Source: Bryum argenteum
Taxonomy: Eukaryota; Streptophyta; Bryopsida; Bryales; Bryaceae
Length of the DNA: 64,000 bases
Direction: 5' to 3'
NCBI GenBank assembly: GCA_037043015.1
Contig: CM073327.1
Location: 14,862,727 to 14,926,726, forward strand
Each line of letters opens with the position of its first letter. The first letter of the stretch is position 1. Both the position numbers and the translations under genes were made by a program. Shown piece after piece: positions 34,813-52,241 of this stretch. The notes beneath the pieces were generated by a model, which saw nothing but the letters and a program-made list of their open reading frames with translations, made no database searches and was not told where the DNA came from.

Positions 34813-36146
34813 ATGTCTGTCGATATCAAGTTCATTTTTGGAGTTTTGGGTAATTTACATGAACTTCGTATCTTCACTTCTTGAATAAATTTTTTTAAAT
34901 AGTATGAGTGTTCAATTAGTATGAGCTTTAGTAGTGGAAGTTATGAGCTTTATTAGTTGGTGGAAGTAATGTTTGACGATTGTTAATTTCGTGTGTTATG
35001 GTTTTTGTGTAGGAAATATCACCTCCCTGCTATTGTTTACTTCACCCATGTAAGTAATAAGAGGATATATATAATAAGAGGATATATAGTGAATTTTCTT
35101 TGATGACAATGTTGCATATTTGTATAAGCCTAATGATTTGGGAAATTTTGCTTACAGCCCAACTTTCGTCGAGATTTGGATGCTAAAAGCGGTGGAGCAA
35201 TATTCAGGCATTCCTTATGTGGCCACACTTCTCAATTGCTTGTTGTGGGTGCTCTATGGCCTTCCGGCCCTGAGATTCCAAGTATTGGTGGTCAGCATCA
35301 ACGGAATCGGATGTGTCCTTGAGTTTATATACATTATTATATATTTAATATATGCTCATAAGAAAATGAGGGTAAAGTCACAACTTATTTTGACTGCTCA
35401 TTCATTGTAGATTTTGATTGACTTTTGACTAAACGTGCCTATTGATCAATTGTCTTATTTTACTATTTGCAGGTACAAGTAACACAAGCTTTTACAGTTG
35501 TTGTTGTTGCCTTTGTTCTAATAACAACCCTTGTCTTGTCACTTGTTCCAAGCCACAAAAAGCATGTAGATATTATTGGGAGCCTTTGCGTGGTATTTGC
35601 AATCATGATGTATGTATCCCCTTTGACGGTGATGGTAAGTTTTCTCTAACAAGCTTTGATGATTTTAGTATTCAAATACCTTTTTCTCCAATCACTTCCA
35701 ACTAAAATTGCTTTTCAATTCACACAAAGTACTATGTTGTCATGCAGAAAACAGTGATCAAGACTCGAAGTGTGAAATCAATGCCATTCTTGTTATCCCT
35801 TTGTATGTTTGTTAACGCAGCAGCATGGTCGGTTTATGCCATTATTGGCGGGATCGACATCTACATTCTTGTAAGTCCTCAGTTCTCAACACTAGTATGT
35901 ATTTTGACTTTATTCTTCATTTCAACATCGCAATACTCAACACTACTCTGCGTTTTCCCACATGACTTGATCCATCATTTTTGACATTATTTTTTAATCC
36001 AGATTCCAAACGGCCTTGGTTTTGTTGGTGCAATTGTCCAAATAATTCTATATTGTTGGTACAAGAATGCTACCCCAACAGATGACGTTGATGAAAAGGG
36101 AAACAAAATTGAACACTACTTGGATGGAAATCCCCTTCCCCTTTAG
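34813..36146 (+). CDS. SWEET: SWEET sugar transporter
   Basis: Six exons: 34813-34849, 35013-35049, 35158-35371, 35473-35634, 35748-35870 and 36003-36146, joining in phase to 238 residues, the usual SWEET size. The first MtN3 triple-helix bundle holds GNITSLLLFTSPIPTF and the conserved AT(L)LNCLLWVLYGLP. The second holds VMYVSPLTVM-type sequence (MMYVSPLTVM), KTRSVKSMPFLLSL, NAAAWSVYAIIGGIDIYI and IPNGLGFVGAIVQIILYCWYKN. Seven membrane segments are expected. SWEETs are passive sugar uniporters at the plasma membrane or tonoplast; the substrate clade cannot be assigned from this reading. The C-terminal tail is short and acidic (TDDVDEKGNKIEHYLDGN). Two early exons are 37 nt each. The N-terminus is short but includes the start of helix 1. 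Confidence 0.93.
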
Positions 36147-36618
36147 GTCTACCCTTCCCCTTTAGGTCTAGATCATTCCAAAAAGTCCTCAAATTTGTTT
36201 TTCAAATGATGAAAGCCTCTGCTTTCAGTAGTTTGTTGAAAGCTTTGCATGAGGTTTGTTTGGTAGTTGACCAAAACCTTTGTTTTTGATTTAGTGGTTT
36301 AGATTGTTGACATCTTGCTTGAGTTGTGTACATGACAATCTCATACACGAAACTTTCTTTCATTTCAAACACAATACCTTCTAATTCTGTTTCATAACAA
36401 GATTCTTCCGTGAATTATACTCTTATTTCCATTGCAAGAACACATACTCTTTCTAATCACTCAGTTGCACTCCAAAGAGACTAAGCATGTAAAAAAAAAG
36501 CCAACCGGTTGTTCCAATAAGACAAGTATCATGTATAAATATATCTAAACCTTCACAAATAAGAGAGAGCTTCAGATTGTTGTACCTAAGTGCTACTACC
36601 TGGAGAACCGAAACCAAG
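36147..36618. other. Intergenic between convergent genes
   Basis: 3' regions of SWEET (plus) and the RRM gene (minus). A short 'ccttcccctttaggtct' pair overlaps the SWEET stop. Nothing else was seen. Confidence 0.55.
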
Positions 36619-38792
36619 CTATTGAACGAACCGCAAGTCTACCGCCTTGTTGAGACAGAACTGGCCATGCTTGGCACGCAAAGCACGGGCAGCTTCCAGA
36701 GGTGAAGTAAATTTCACTAATGCACGCTTCTCGAACATTGCTGCTGGATCTTTGGGATTTGCAGCTGCCTTCCTGCTATTGAAGGTAGGAGGGAAGTCCT
36801 TTGGCCTGCAAACATCAAGAATGTATTACATTTCCATACTAAATGCATTAGGCTTGAAGTTAAGATGGGTATGAATACTTACACCCTCAAAATTCGTGTA
36901 GCATATGCTGCTAAGTTGTATCCTTGGAAAAAGCGCTCCACATCCTCGCCTGTTGCTTCGTTCGGTACCTGCATCATCAACAGCTGCTCCAATCCAAACC
37001 AGCCAGTAACTTGGTTACTATATTGCTATATGACTACTTAAGCATTATTATTTCGCTCTTTAACAGTACAAGTAATGCAATGGGAATAAAAGTATAATTC
37101 ACGGAAGTATCAGAATTCACTCGTATAATAAGTCATGCGTTTGAAGGCTATGATATGATGTTGTTTAAAGGATGACACGGAGAGAAAGACTTACAGATTG
37201 TCCCCGGAAAGCCTTGACAACATTGTGGATATCATCGTCGTCGTGTCTCTTTGATTCCTAGCAACATTTACAAAAAAAATGGATGTCAAGAAATTGGAAC
37301 TAAAATCATATCGTGCGAGGAGCTTATAATACCAAGAACCTCACCTTGTCCAGCTTCATATACCGGCCGCCTAAGCGACCCTGCCGGACGATAGTTCGTT
37401 GTGCTAGCCGAAACTGATCCATATTGTCGAACTCCAATTGTCTGTAGAAACAAACAATGTCAATTTCCTCTCAGAGGCTCACAGACGGCGAAGTAACAAA
37501 TGTAACAATGGAAAGAAATGGTCATGTAGGACGAACTTACATAAATCTCTGGCGATACTTTTCATCGTAGATGGTCACCACCTGGTGTGTTTGCAAGTTG
37601 CAGGCTTCGAAGTATGCAAGAATGTCAGTCTTAAACGCATACTTGGGACAATTCGATAACCGGCCGTATACTTTCTCTGTCACACAAAATCGTACATGGT
37701 GGTAAGAATATAAACACTAGAGTCAACTGCAATTCCTTGATACCTCCACAATGGATGACAATCGACACTTTTTGGAACTTCTTCTCAGATAGTCAATCAC
37801 TGATGGTAGATATTGCTAATAATCCGAGGGTTATCAGCTGATTTGAAGTTTGCGTAACTGATCTCTACTTCAAAGCTATCCTTCATGTTCTTCCTTTCCG
37901 ATACATAAAGTCTGCCTTTTCACTCTTTTCAGTCCCAAGTAGACTTCTTTCTGTTTCGAATTGACGGATATTGTCATACAACAATTGAACCCGTTCTGCA
38001 TTACTTTCTCACTAATGTCGATCTGCACTTCTCTGGTTCACATTTTCTCAAACACTTAATCGATGAACCAAACTTATAGTAGGTACTATTCTTATTCGAA
38101 GCTTCTCAATATTATAAGTTTGCATAACTAGTGACTACTTCGCATGCTATCTTTCTTGTACTTCATATTCATCCTTTCCAATACATAAAGTCCTTCAACA
38201 ATCTGCTTCTGTACTCTCACAGAAAATCCCTTCTGTTTCGATCTAACAAAAATTATCATACAACGAAAGCTTGAACCCGTTCTCTCTAAATCCTTAAGCC
38301 CTAAACCCTAAACCCTGAATGCAAAACCATCACCCTGATTCTTCCAATGGATCCAACATCTTCACTCTGAAAACTAAAGAACAATGAACGGATTTTCGAA
38401 AGCGTCATTCTTCGAGCAATGAGGGAATTTCTCTGAACCCTAATTCAGGTACCGACCGGAGATTATCCTTGAACCGAAAGGAAAATAAGGAGATAGCGAT
38501 ATCAGTACTCGGAGATAGGATTTGAGAGCATGAATCTACCGGAAGTTGTTGGATTGGCGGGACGCGACGAAGTCACAGCAGAGAAACCTTCGATCCGGAA
38601 CGGAGTAGTAGCAGCAGGCTCTTGGACCTGCTGCGCATTTTCTGCTTCTGCTGCTCCATCGGTGGTAACATTGTTTTCAGTTCCTGGCTCGTTCTGCGCA
38701 GAGGAAGCCCGCGTGATAATTCCTTGTTGTTGCAGAATCGGGCGCGGATGCAACAGGCTAGTCCTCCTCGCTAACCGCAACAAACCCTGCAT
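36619..38792 (-). CDS. Organelle-targeted protein with two RRM-like domains
   Basis: Six exons on the minus strand: 38540-38792, 37541-37676, 37345-37441, 37195-37257, 36883-36968 and 36619-36805, in phase, 273 residues. The N-terminus MQGLLRLARRTSLLHPRP is arginine-rich and lacks acidic residues, as in mitochondrial or plastid presequences. Two RRM-like folds follow. The first starts near VYGRLSNCPKYAFKTDILAYF and contains QLEFDNMDQFRLAQR. The second starts at VPNEATGEDVERFFQGYNL and contains RALVKFTSPLEAARALRAKHG. I do not recognise a named family member. RNA binding in an organelle is inferred from the fold and presequence. The exon 1 donor (TCCG followed by gtagat) is weak but is the only one found that keeps phase. 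An alternative Met lies 16 codons upstream. Confidence 0.75.
38299..38316. repeat. Short telomere-like motif
   Basis: Two and a half units of the plant telomere-type motif (ccctaaaccctaaaccct) in intron 1 of the RRM gene. The length fits a telo-box-like element of plant housekeeping genes rather than telomeric DNA. Confidence 0.6.
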
Positions 38793-41500
38793 TGTGATCC
38801 AATCTCTTTTCTCTCTCTCTTTTGCTGCTAATTGCTTCAATGCGGAAAGAGAAGAAACCTAGCCACCACGCAACGACACCGGTGATGCAATGGAAGCTGC
38901 ATCGAACTCAAGAGTGGTGTCGTCGTGACGGCCGCTGACGCGCCGCGGAGTGCCGCTCAACGTCTAATGAACGGATTTCATCCGTTTGAAAGGAGTCACT
39001 TTGACGGACCTTTTGGGAAATTTGAGCGACAATCACAAGATTTGAGAAGATTATCGGCCTTTTCTGCAAATGTACTTGTTTAAGTAACCCAAGGTGAGAA
39101 CATTCTTTAAGTCGTGGAGCTATTATTCCTTATAAAATTCTATTAGGAAGACAATGAGGGAATTCTTTATACGATCATGTAAGAGTGTTAGCGCAATAGC
39201 AATCATTTGATTCTGGAGAAACGCATATCTTCATAGCCAATTCAACAAAGTGTCACTAGTAAAAAAAACACCCAGTAAAAGTTTTATGTTCTTAAAAATT
39301 GGTTTTTGATTCACTTGAAATCTAATATGGGCATTTTTATACTCCCTTTGAGAGACAAAGGAAGTGGCAATCAATAAGTACAAAGCATTAAAAAGAGTGA
39401 TATCAAAATAGAGGAAGGCAAGGCAGGGTAAGGAGGGTGCATGAGGTGTAGACAACGATTGTGTCAGGATTTCACTAAGTATTGCATGCCGAACGTGTGC
39501 TATAGGAAATACTATTTGCACGTATGGCCATATGCGATTTGAGGGGTAGCCAAACCGGACTTGAGGACCCTCGATTTGGGTTTTACGGGTGTAGGGTTCG
39601 AAATTGAGGGACGTTGTTTTTCGTGGCCCAAATACCTAGGTGGCCCGTTTACACACGCTCTTCGAACAACATCGTCTTTCGTCGTTCCGTTCACTCTCGA
39701 CGTTCGTCATTTGTCATTCCGAAGTATGGCGGAAGTATGATGAAAATAATAGTCTTGATGAGGATCAGATCAAGCTATAGTTTCAAGCTCGAATTAGTAA
39801 AGCTAAAGCGCAGTGGGGGGCTGAGGGGCACATTGTTTGTGTCGAATTGCACGAAGGCGCTTACTCAATTCGGCATATTGAACTCGGGCCTAATTCCATC
39901 AAGGACAAGGTTGTCATGACCAACCATCATCTTCAGAGTCGTAGCATTGATGGTCCACGAATCTGATGTTGGGCAATACTTGTTCACACAAGCATCGTCC
40001 ACGCTGTGGCCAACCCACAAGTAATGGCCTCTCATCTGACGTGCTCGCTAGTATGTGCGAGACACATATGATCCATACTCCACGGGGAGTCCGATAGTAA
40101 GGCAAGCGTAACGCCTCGCTCCATATGAAAATTTCGGCAACATTGTCAATGTTGAGTTACCATTCTGTCACCGCAAACCGGTTCAAAGCGGAATAGCCGG
40201 GAACATGATATATCAAAGGTTAGCGACACTGTTTCCACTACTTGGGACGCCCGGATGCCTAAACTGTAGTATCACGACCTCGTTCTAAATTGATAAAGCT
40301 GCGATATGTTATATAACAAACTGTCGCTACGCAGATGCTGAAGCAGAAGTCGAATTGCCGTCGTCCCCAATCCATCCTTAGGTAGACGTCACCAGTAGGC
40401 GCCCGTGACCACCGAATTGGGGTATAAATAGAACAAGTTTGAAACCCAGGATTCCCAAATCTGACCTGCCTAAATGTCACCTACTTGAATTTCCGCTCCC
40501 CAAATGCTGCTGTGCAAATAGTATTCCATAGTGCTACTCAAGTTTTGTGTTTATGACTTTTAGCTCCAAAGCCTTGATCCACCACAAATAGATTTTTCAG
40601 CCTTAAGGCCAACGATTTGATTAAATATCAGGATATAATTACTTCCATTGAACTGTTTACTGCAAACGACTGACCAAGGTAAAATTTGACTACAAAACTA
40701 GATAATGAGTGTTTTATGCCGATCTTCGAACCATCTGAGCTCAAACGAATTAAATATGTAGAGCAGCCTGACTACCAAGAATGTTGTATTCGAGAATGTA
40801 TCGCAAAAAGTAACCCGCCCTACCAAGGAAATTATGAGAGACGATAAATCTCTGATCTGCCCTAAAAGCAAAAAACTGTTAGATGTGACAAACCACCGAC
40901 TTTCCCTAGGAGGAAAATTGTTAAGATTCGTAAGCTAATATCAGTATCTGTTAGAAGCTATTGATTGACAACACGCAAAAGCGACCTACGTTCTTACCAG
41001 GTACTACCATACCAGGAAACAAAATGTTGAAGATGAGTCACCATCTGTCAAGAACAATTCACCTACCCAGAGGAATCTTTTCAGACATACGACAGCAGGT
41101 GGTCGCGAATGCAGGTGCAGAATAGCAATATGGCAATGTACACGATAAAAGTAATTTCAAAATGAATCACTGTTAGAAAGTGATTACAAACCTAGTGATA
41201 AGGCAACAGAATGTACAAGTACAGGGGCTGTGTAATAGAGGCTTTGCATTTATATCCTCCCTTTTCCGTGAAATGGTCTAAACCAACCCCTGTTCTAACC
41301 ATTTCGCACTTGTCCGATGGTGAGTAGTATGCAGCTCCTAGATGTAATGAAATTGAACAGATTCGTACAGACAACCTATACTGTATGACAGTAACAAATC
41401 AAGCACTGATCGCCAAGCTTCCCCTTACCGGAAATCCGATCGTCCGAAGCCTATCTGATGAGTGACGATATATTCGCACTAGTATATATCCTATCGCTGC
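38793..41500. other. Intergenic, RRM gene to CUL1
   Basis: The left part is the RRM gene promoter. A 1-kb inverted-repeat element fills 39501-40530 (listed separately). The right part, up to 41500, has no coding potential and should include the CUL1 3' untranslated region. Confidence 0.5.
39501..40530. mobile_element. ~1.03-kb terminal-inverted-repeat element, unclassified
   Basis: The left end tataggaaatactatttgca and the complement of the right end (tatggaatactatttgcac) match with small gaps. Both are flanked by 'gtgc' (39497-39500 and 40531-40534), a possible 4-bp target duplication. The interior has a higher GC content than its surroundings and several broken short frames, none recognised. 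It looks like a decayed DNA transposon or a non-autonomous derivative. Confidence 0.55.
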
Positions 41501-45960
<4,460 letters not shown>

Positions 45961-48846
45961 GGTGCTACCGATTTCTCCTCGTATCGTGTCAATTAACAAA
46001 CCCTACCCTACGAAAACCCCTCGATGACACCACGTTATACACCATCCAACACCAGCACCTCTTCAGCAGCGCCTCTCGCCGCTTCTTCGCCCCTCTTACC
46101 CTGTTCTAATCATTCACTCCACCATAAGCAGTGCCGCGACGCTCAAATGAAAGCTCTCTCTCCAGAGAAGCCACTGAAGCCTGCAATCGCCTTCCTAGAG
46201 TGGAAATGTCGATGCAAATCGTGTGCTCCGGCGCTGCCAGACACCGTCTTCCTTCTTCCTCAAGTAGCGGAAATCGCAGAGTACCTCCACTACGACAACC
46301 TTGAGTCTCCATACAGACAAGACCATTCATTCATCCGCTATGAGTCATTGAATCATTCATCCACTTTCAGACAAAGACGCAGACATTTTGTTCTTGGAGG
46401 TTTCATCCATCCGAATATGTTGAATCGAGCTCTGACGTGGGATTTTTCTTGTCGCTACTTGATATGAAGGCCTTGATACGGAAGGTTCTAATGGTTCACC
46501 ATTTCATTGTTCGTCAAATCAAATTCTTTGGTACGCTATGATTATGTATGAATGCTTATGATTCGCAGTCATACTGCATAGAAGTAGAGGTGAAGTTGGT
46601 GCTCTATTTACGTTGGCCTTTTAAGATCTCCGTTCTATTTTTTTTTAATGCACTTCTAAGGCATTAGTATATTAATTGGCTTAAAATATTGAAAAGTTCA
46701 AATTTTGGAGGTGAAATGGAATTGAATTGAATTAAAAAGGCTATACAACTCACCTTCACGTTCTAGAGAGCATGATTAAGTAGCCTCATTTAAACATGTG
46801 TCATGTAGATTCTCAATGCACATTATGGAATGTAGTGAAATAGTTGTCATTTGACCTTTCAAAGATTTTTGTCATTCCTACAATCCATAAATAGTCAAAC
46901 AACTTGATTTTGTTAGAAAGTCAATAAACTGAACATCTTGTTTTAGAGTTGGAAGTAAGTGATAGATTTCAACAAGTTATTTAAAAATTTCGCTAAAATA
47001 CTCTAATTTATGCCAAATCTCATAGGAAACTATGGGTAAACAAATGAAACAATAAGTTAAACAACCGTTGTAGCTATGAGGTTTAGAGAAGAAATCATAA
47101 TCTCTTCCATGTGAAGCAACCACCAATAATTGCACCTATCAAGCAACCACCAAAATTGCACCTACCAAGTAACTCATATTTGAATAAAACCAAACATTGA
47201 AAATTATTTGGGAACAACAAACAATAAATTAGTCAAACGAATATTCCCCCATACTCATATAAGCCTTGTTACAAGGGTATAGTTTAATACATGTCAGTCT
47301 TGAGTACGCAACCATGATTAAAATGGTCATATTCAATGAAGTGAATGAGATAAAACCATAGTCATTCATTAGGGAGTTTTCACATGAATGGATCAAAAAA
47401 CCAAAATAGCTTGATTCTCTAGCATTGTAATAAGATTGTTTTTTGTTAATATAGATTGATACAAATAACCTCAAATTTGTGTCAAAGAACACCAAAGGGA
47501 GGCTTCAACAACAACAACACTTACTCTTAACTTAGAGCCAAAAGCCTGAATCAATGCCAAAAAAGCTACACACAACCATTTTGTAAAGATAAAAGTTTGG
47601 CCTTCTTGCCGAGAAAGTAACAAGTTGGACGAGGGAGCATGGACCAAAAATAGAAAGGTTTGTGTTAAAGAGTTAAAAGGTCTCTTGGGCTTTACGGATA
47701 CCGTATGGATCACAAGCTTGGATAGCCCGCGCACATGGAGCCGTTGTGATAAAAGGTGAGTTAGTTTTATTATACCTTGTATCCACGTCTTCAGATGGAA
47801 TTGAAAACCTCTTGAACTAACTTGACCACCATTGCTTCGCTCTAACAATCTAATCACCAAAAATAATCTACGAGACACATGCAAAACAAGTATAGAGTTG
47901 CATAAGTTTCAATAAAAGTATGAAGGCCCTTGAACATGAAGCTAACTAGACTGGACTTGCTTTTCTCTACCTCGTTCCATGCTTTTTGTAGTCACCGCAT
48001 CTTACCCAATCTCTGCTTACATTTGCCAAGTCAAGTCACAACCTACCTCGATACTCTAGCAACCTACCCACATAGAATTTCCGAATAGTTGAGCTTGTGA
48101 AGCGGTGTAATTGGACATGAGAGGTGGGTGTAGCTTCCTAGTTACCTTAGCCATGCATGAAGACGTAAAAAGTCTTACCTTGTTGAGGGCCTTTACTACC
48201 ATGTGCACATACCATAATGAGAGGTAGCAACATGGTCATGTCTTTTATATTTTGTGCCCCCAAATCACTCAAAACTCAACATTGGTTATGACTTTTCACA
48301 ATAGTGGTCCTGTTGCATTTTCCTATGTTACACTCATACATTTGCAAAATCACTATTCAACACTAAATTCAAACTGTGATCTTAAATAGTCTCACAACAA
48401 GGTATGCCCATCTCTATTAGGTTTCACTTCCAAAATTCTTGATTTATATTAAAAAATAGTTCAATATCAAAATGCCAATTGGTTTAAATTCTCACATACT
48501 TTAAACTCTTGAAATTTACTCTCTTTATCACTCTCCAATGAGCTTGCCAATCTATAATTTGAGCCGTTATTGAGTCACCTACCTTAAGCCTCACTCCTTC
48601 TTACTAATAGCCGCTATGTACACTATGACACATTTAAGTTTCACACCGTAAAATGTAACCTTAACGAACAGAATGTACGGTGACACGTTCATCTACTTTC
48701 ATCCATAGGAACATCGCCATCCGCAGTCGTCACCATCACCCTCTGCTTCCGCTTAATGCCAGTCGGAATTGATGGCGTGAACGATTGTCAGTGAATTGGG
48801 TGATTGAAGCTTCCTCGCCTTCTGGCATTGCAAAAAAAATTCGGCG
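45961..48846. other. Intergenic between divergent CUL1 and SSUH2-like genes
   Basis: Both promoters lie here. From 46470 to 48700 the DNA is AT-rich with no credible gene. Open frames at 46024-46467 (plus) and 47471-47884 (minus) show no family features and were not accepted. Confidence 0.5.
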
Positions 48847-51800
48847 ATGGCGAGCACGACGGAGCCGCTGCTGTCAGGAGTAGAGTATCCTGCACTTTAC
48901 GATGAGAATTCACCGGAACTCTCTTCCACGTTTCGCCCCCTCACCTCATCACGTAAGCTGCGCTCAATACCCCGCTCACCTCTCTTTGTAGGGTACCATA
49001 ATTGCCACAATTGGGAGGAATTGGGTTGTGGTTGTGGTTGCTTAGGGCATTGGTGTGGGGGATTTATGGCGGGGTGTAGAGGAGGGGGAGGGGCATTTGA
49101 GCGAATGGGCGGAGGGGCAATATGGAGCTGCTCCGAGTGCGCCGAGCGTGCCGCCTATCGAAGCTGCGTCGTTGGCTACTGTGAATGAAATTCGTCAGGC
49201 GGCGTCGCAGGATCCGTATCCGCAGTGGATCTATGGCGCATTGGTCACTTCTGATGCTTCTACTGCTTCAGCGCCAGGTAGTGAATCTTGTAAAATTATC
49301 ATGTGCTTCTTGACTGAATTTTATTGAAGCTTTCTGGAACTGGCGTGACAAGGACTTTCTGCGACTTTGAGCTTAAGGCAATACAGAATGTTCTTCGGCA
49401 TGCCAGAGCTTCAATGTTGTTTGATTTTAGTATTATGTTATGTTGCTCGTATTTGAGAATGGTGGCTTATTGTTGCAGTTTCGCAACCAATCACTGCATC
49501 AGAGACTCAGCAACCTGCACCAGTGACACCAAGGTAAGAGCATTTGATTTCCTACAAGCAATGGTACTTATTTTCAGGCTGAAAATACTTTTTATCGTGT
49601 GTTTTATTGATCATAGTTAGGAACTGAAAGGGGAACTCAATGCACCTATGTGTCCGAGTAACATTTATGACCTGAAATTTGACAAAACAGAAAATAGTTA
49701 GGGAGTGTGCATTCAACATGTACATTTTGTTGAAGATCGTAAAGTAATAGACGATCAGCTACTTTACTGAGAAATGAACCAAATAGTGCGCAGCTGGAAG
49801 CCGCTAAGGCAATTTTCTAGACTTGTCGTTATTCCCTCTAGATTATACTGGCTTATGGCATGATACTGACTCTGTAGTATGTTCTATGCTGGGTATAAAT
49901 TTGATGTTTGATCGTAAGAGAGTTGATACATAAGTCACTCTTGAAGCCAGAAATGATTCTAGACTTTGGGTGCCGTTTATGTACGGCATGTTCGAAGTCG
50001 TAAGGGCAGTGATGTAAAATAGGGTTTTAGAAATTATTTGAGATCATAAGTTTTAGACATTTTAATGAAAAGTCTTATGTTAAAGATAACCCTGGACAAA
50101 AGGTAGGTAGTGAACTTTGAAGAGTAAGAAACCTTTGTAGATCTGGTCTGTGAATCCAATCCTGGTCCCAGTATGCTGAACATTCCAGTAAGATATTGTT
50201 CATCACGCAAAACGGAGTCGTGCTAGAAGTTAACCAGTTTAGGGGCATTCTCATTCTTTGCGTGGTTGAGCAGTGAGCAGAGCGTGACAGAAGAGGAGGT
50301 TCGGGAGCTATTGACAGACCACATCGAGAAGCAAGGCTGTTGGGGAGGACGCCCTGCCAACAAATGGCCAATTAGCAAAATTGAAGACTGCAACGTGTAT
50401 ATTGGAACTTTGGAGACATTTATTGAGGAGCGAGACGTGGAGAAGCGGATGAAACCTTACAATGGAGGTCCTGTCGATGACAAAGCTGGTGGAGCTGCCC
50501 CTGGTCCATGGGAAATTGATATGAGGCATGAATTTCCTTACCTGTTTACTCCTCGAAAAGTGGCTCGTCAGAAATTGCCCTCCTCGGAATCAGTTCACAC
50601 TTGTGAAGGTACGTCCTTGCTGACAGGATTGGATACCTCAATAAAACACATGCAAGGTTTCCACTTATATTTATAGTGGCCCTGTTTAAATCGTCTTACA
50701 AGGTAAAACTGTCTCAGCACTACGTAATGTAATGAATCAGAACCCTACACACACTTTCTCCTTGTAATTTGTAAGAACTAATTTAATGTCTCCACTCGTA
50801 ACATGAAGTTCTTCATTTACGGATTACATGAGATCAATACTTCGTCGACCGAGAAACATATGGTATTTGCTTTGAATGTCTTGGAACCAATGAAGTGCCA
50901 GGCCCCACGTAGATTTCAAAACCTTCTCTATATCGTGCTGCAAGAAAAGGAACCACAAGGTCACTGAAGTAAGCAATTTGTTTTGCTATTTCTATCTGCT
51001 GCCCACTCAGATTTTCGATTGTGAACGTTACATGTATATTTGTAAGCATGAGTACGATGTTTGCAGAGTGCGCTGGTCGGAAGGAGGTCGCATGCCCCTC
51101 ATGCAATCCAAACAAAGTCACCAACACTGCTGTCGCTGGCGTGACCACCGAGTGTCCACGTTGTCATGGCCGTGGCCTTCTTGCTCACCAGGACGGCTCT
51201 GATACCAAGTTAGTATCTGACCAACTCGCTTCACGTCCAACATTTCAGAGCCTGCTCTTTGATATCTGAACGTAAAAAAGCTTACATTGTAACTCATGCC
51301 TGAAGCTAAAAAACAGAAAGTCCACTTTAAGAGTTGACGCATCAAAAATCATGATGTCCTCAAGCAACAGAAAAGGATAAAGCTTTTATTATTGTTCCAG
51401 TCTTTAATGAAGGTAACTGCTGATAAAACAAGCTGCTGTCATCTAAACAAGCTTTCATTATCTTTTTCATGCTGTGTTGTGTTGAAATGGTCTGTAATCG
51501 ATAACTTTCTTAGCTTTAAAAAGAATTGGAACTGTACTCAAATTTTTAATCGTCCATGGTAGGTACTATCTAACAATCCTGTTGTACTGCAGTTGTGGGC
51601 AGTGTCAAGGCAAAGGGAGGTTGATGTGCCCAAAGTGCAAGTCTCGAGGTCGTATTCTTTGCAGCAAGTGTAGCGGCTCAGGTGCATTACTTGAGGACAA
51701 GGTGTTGAGCGTAACTTGGTAAAGACCAGCCCCGAAACTCTTCCTGCTTTCCTAACATTGCATGGGATGCAATGAAAGTTACCCATGTCTGTTGCACTTG

Positions 51801-52241
51801 CATTGCTTGGAATGCTTGGACTTGGAAGTAACTCAAGTCTGGTTCACTGGCAGGTCAACTTTGAAAAGCAAGAAGATCAGCGCCTCGAGCAACGCAACGT
51901 TAGTACCGGACGAAGTGTTTCATGAAGCCAAAGGGGTGCAATTGTACGGTAGTGAGGCGTACCAATGCCAACCTGTGAGCTTCCCGCACTCCCAAGTGCT
52001 CACACGGCTCTCATCCGACGTGATTGCGGAGCGTGCGCCTGTGCCACCGACAGCCCGGGTGATTTGTGAGCGTCACCACGTGCACATGATCCCTGTCACC
52101 CGTGTGTCGGTGGACCAAGGTAGCAAACGCTCCTTCAAGTTCTACGTCGTCGGCCTGGAGAAGCGTGTCTACCTCAAGGATTACCCTGACAGGTGCTGCT
52201 GGGGCCTCTGTGGTCTTGGAAGTCTGTGCTCTATCTTGTAA
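48847..52241 (+). CDS. SSUH2-like protein with DnaJ-type zinc-finger repeats
   Basis: Seven exons: 48847-48952, 49080-49277, 49479-49533, 50274-50608, 51067-51208, 51593-51718 and 51854-52241, in phase, 449 residues. The middle holds a run of CxxC(xGxG) units: CPSC, CPRCHGRG, CGQCQGKG, CPKCKSRG and CSKCSGSG, the DnaJ-like cysteine-rich zinc-binding pattern of the SSUH2 (Ssu-2 homologue) family. It is preceded by the conserved SVTEEEVRELLTDHI helix and WPISKIEDCNVYIGTLETF. The C-terminal ~130 residues form a second domain (VLTRLSSDVIAERAP, RVICERHHVHMIPVTRV) and end RCCWGLCGLGSLCSIL, a cysteine-rich tail that could be lipidated. There is no J domain, so it is not a classical DnaJ. The molecular role of this family in plants is not established to my knowledge. 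Confidence 0.85.

Noticed and set aside
38299..38316. Interstitial telomere
   Set aside because: Only about 2.5 repeat units; the length fits a telo-box-like motif or chance.
46024..46467. 147-codon plus-strand frame upstream of CUL1
   Set aside because: Low-complexity Ser/Pro start, no domain, and it overlaps the CUL1 leader region on the other strand.
47471..47884. 137-codon minus-strand frame in AT-rich DNA
   Set aside because: No recognisable motif and isolated; its length is possible by chance in this composition.
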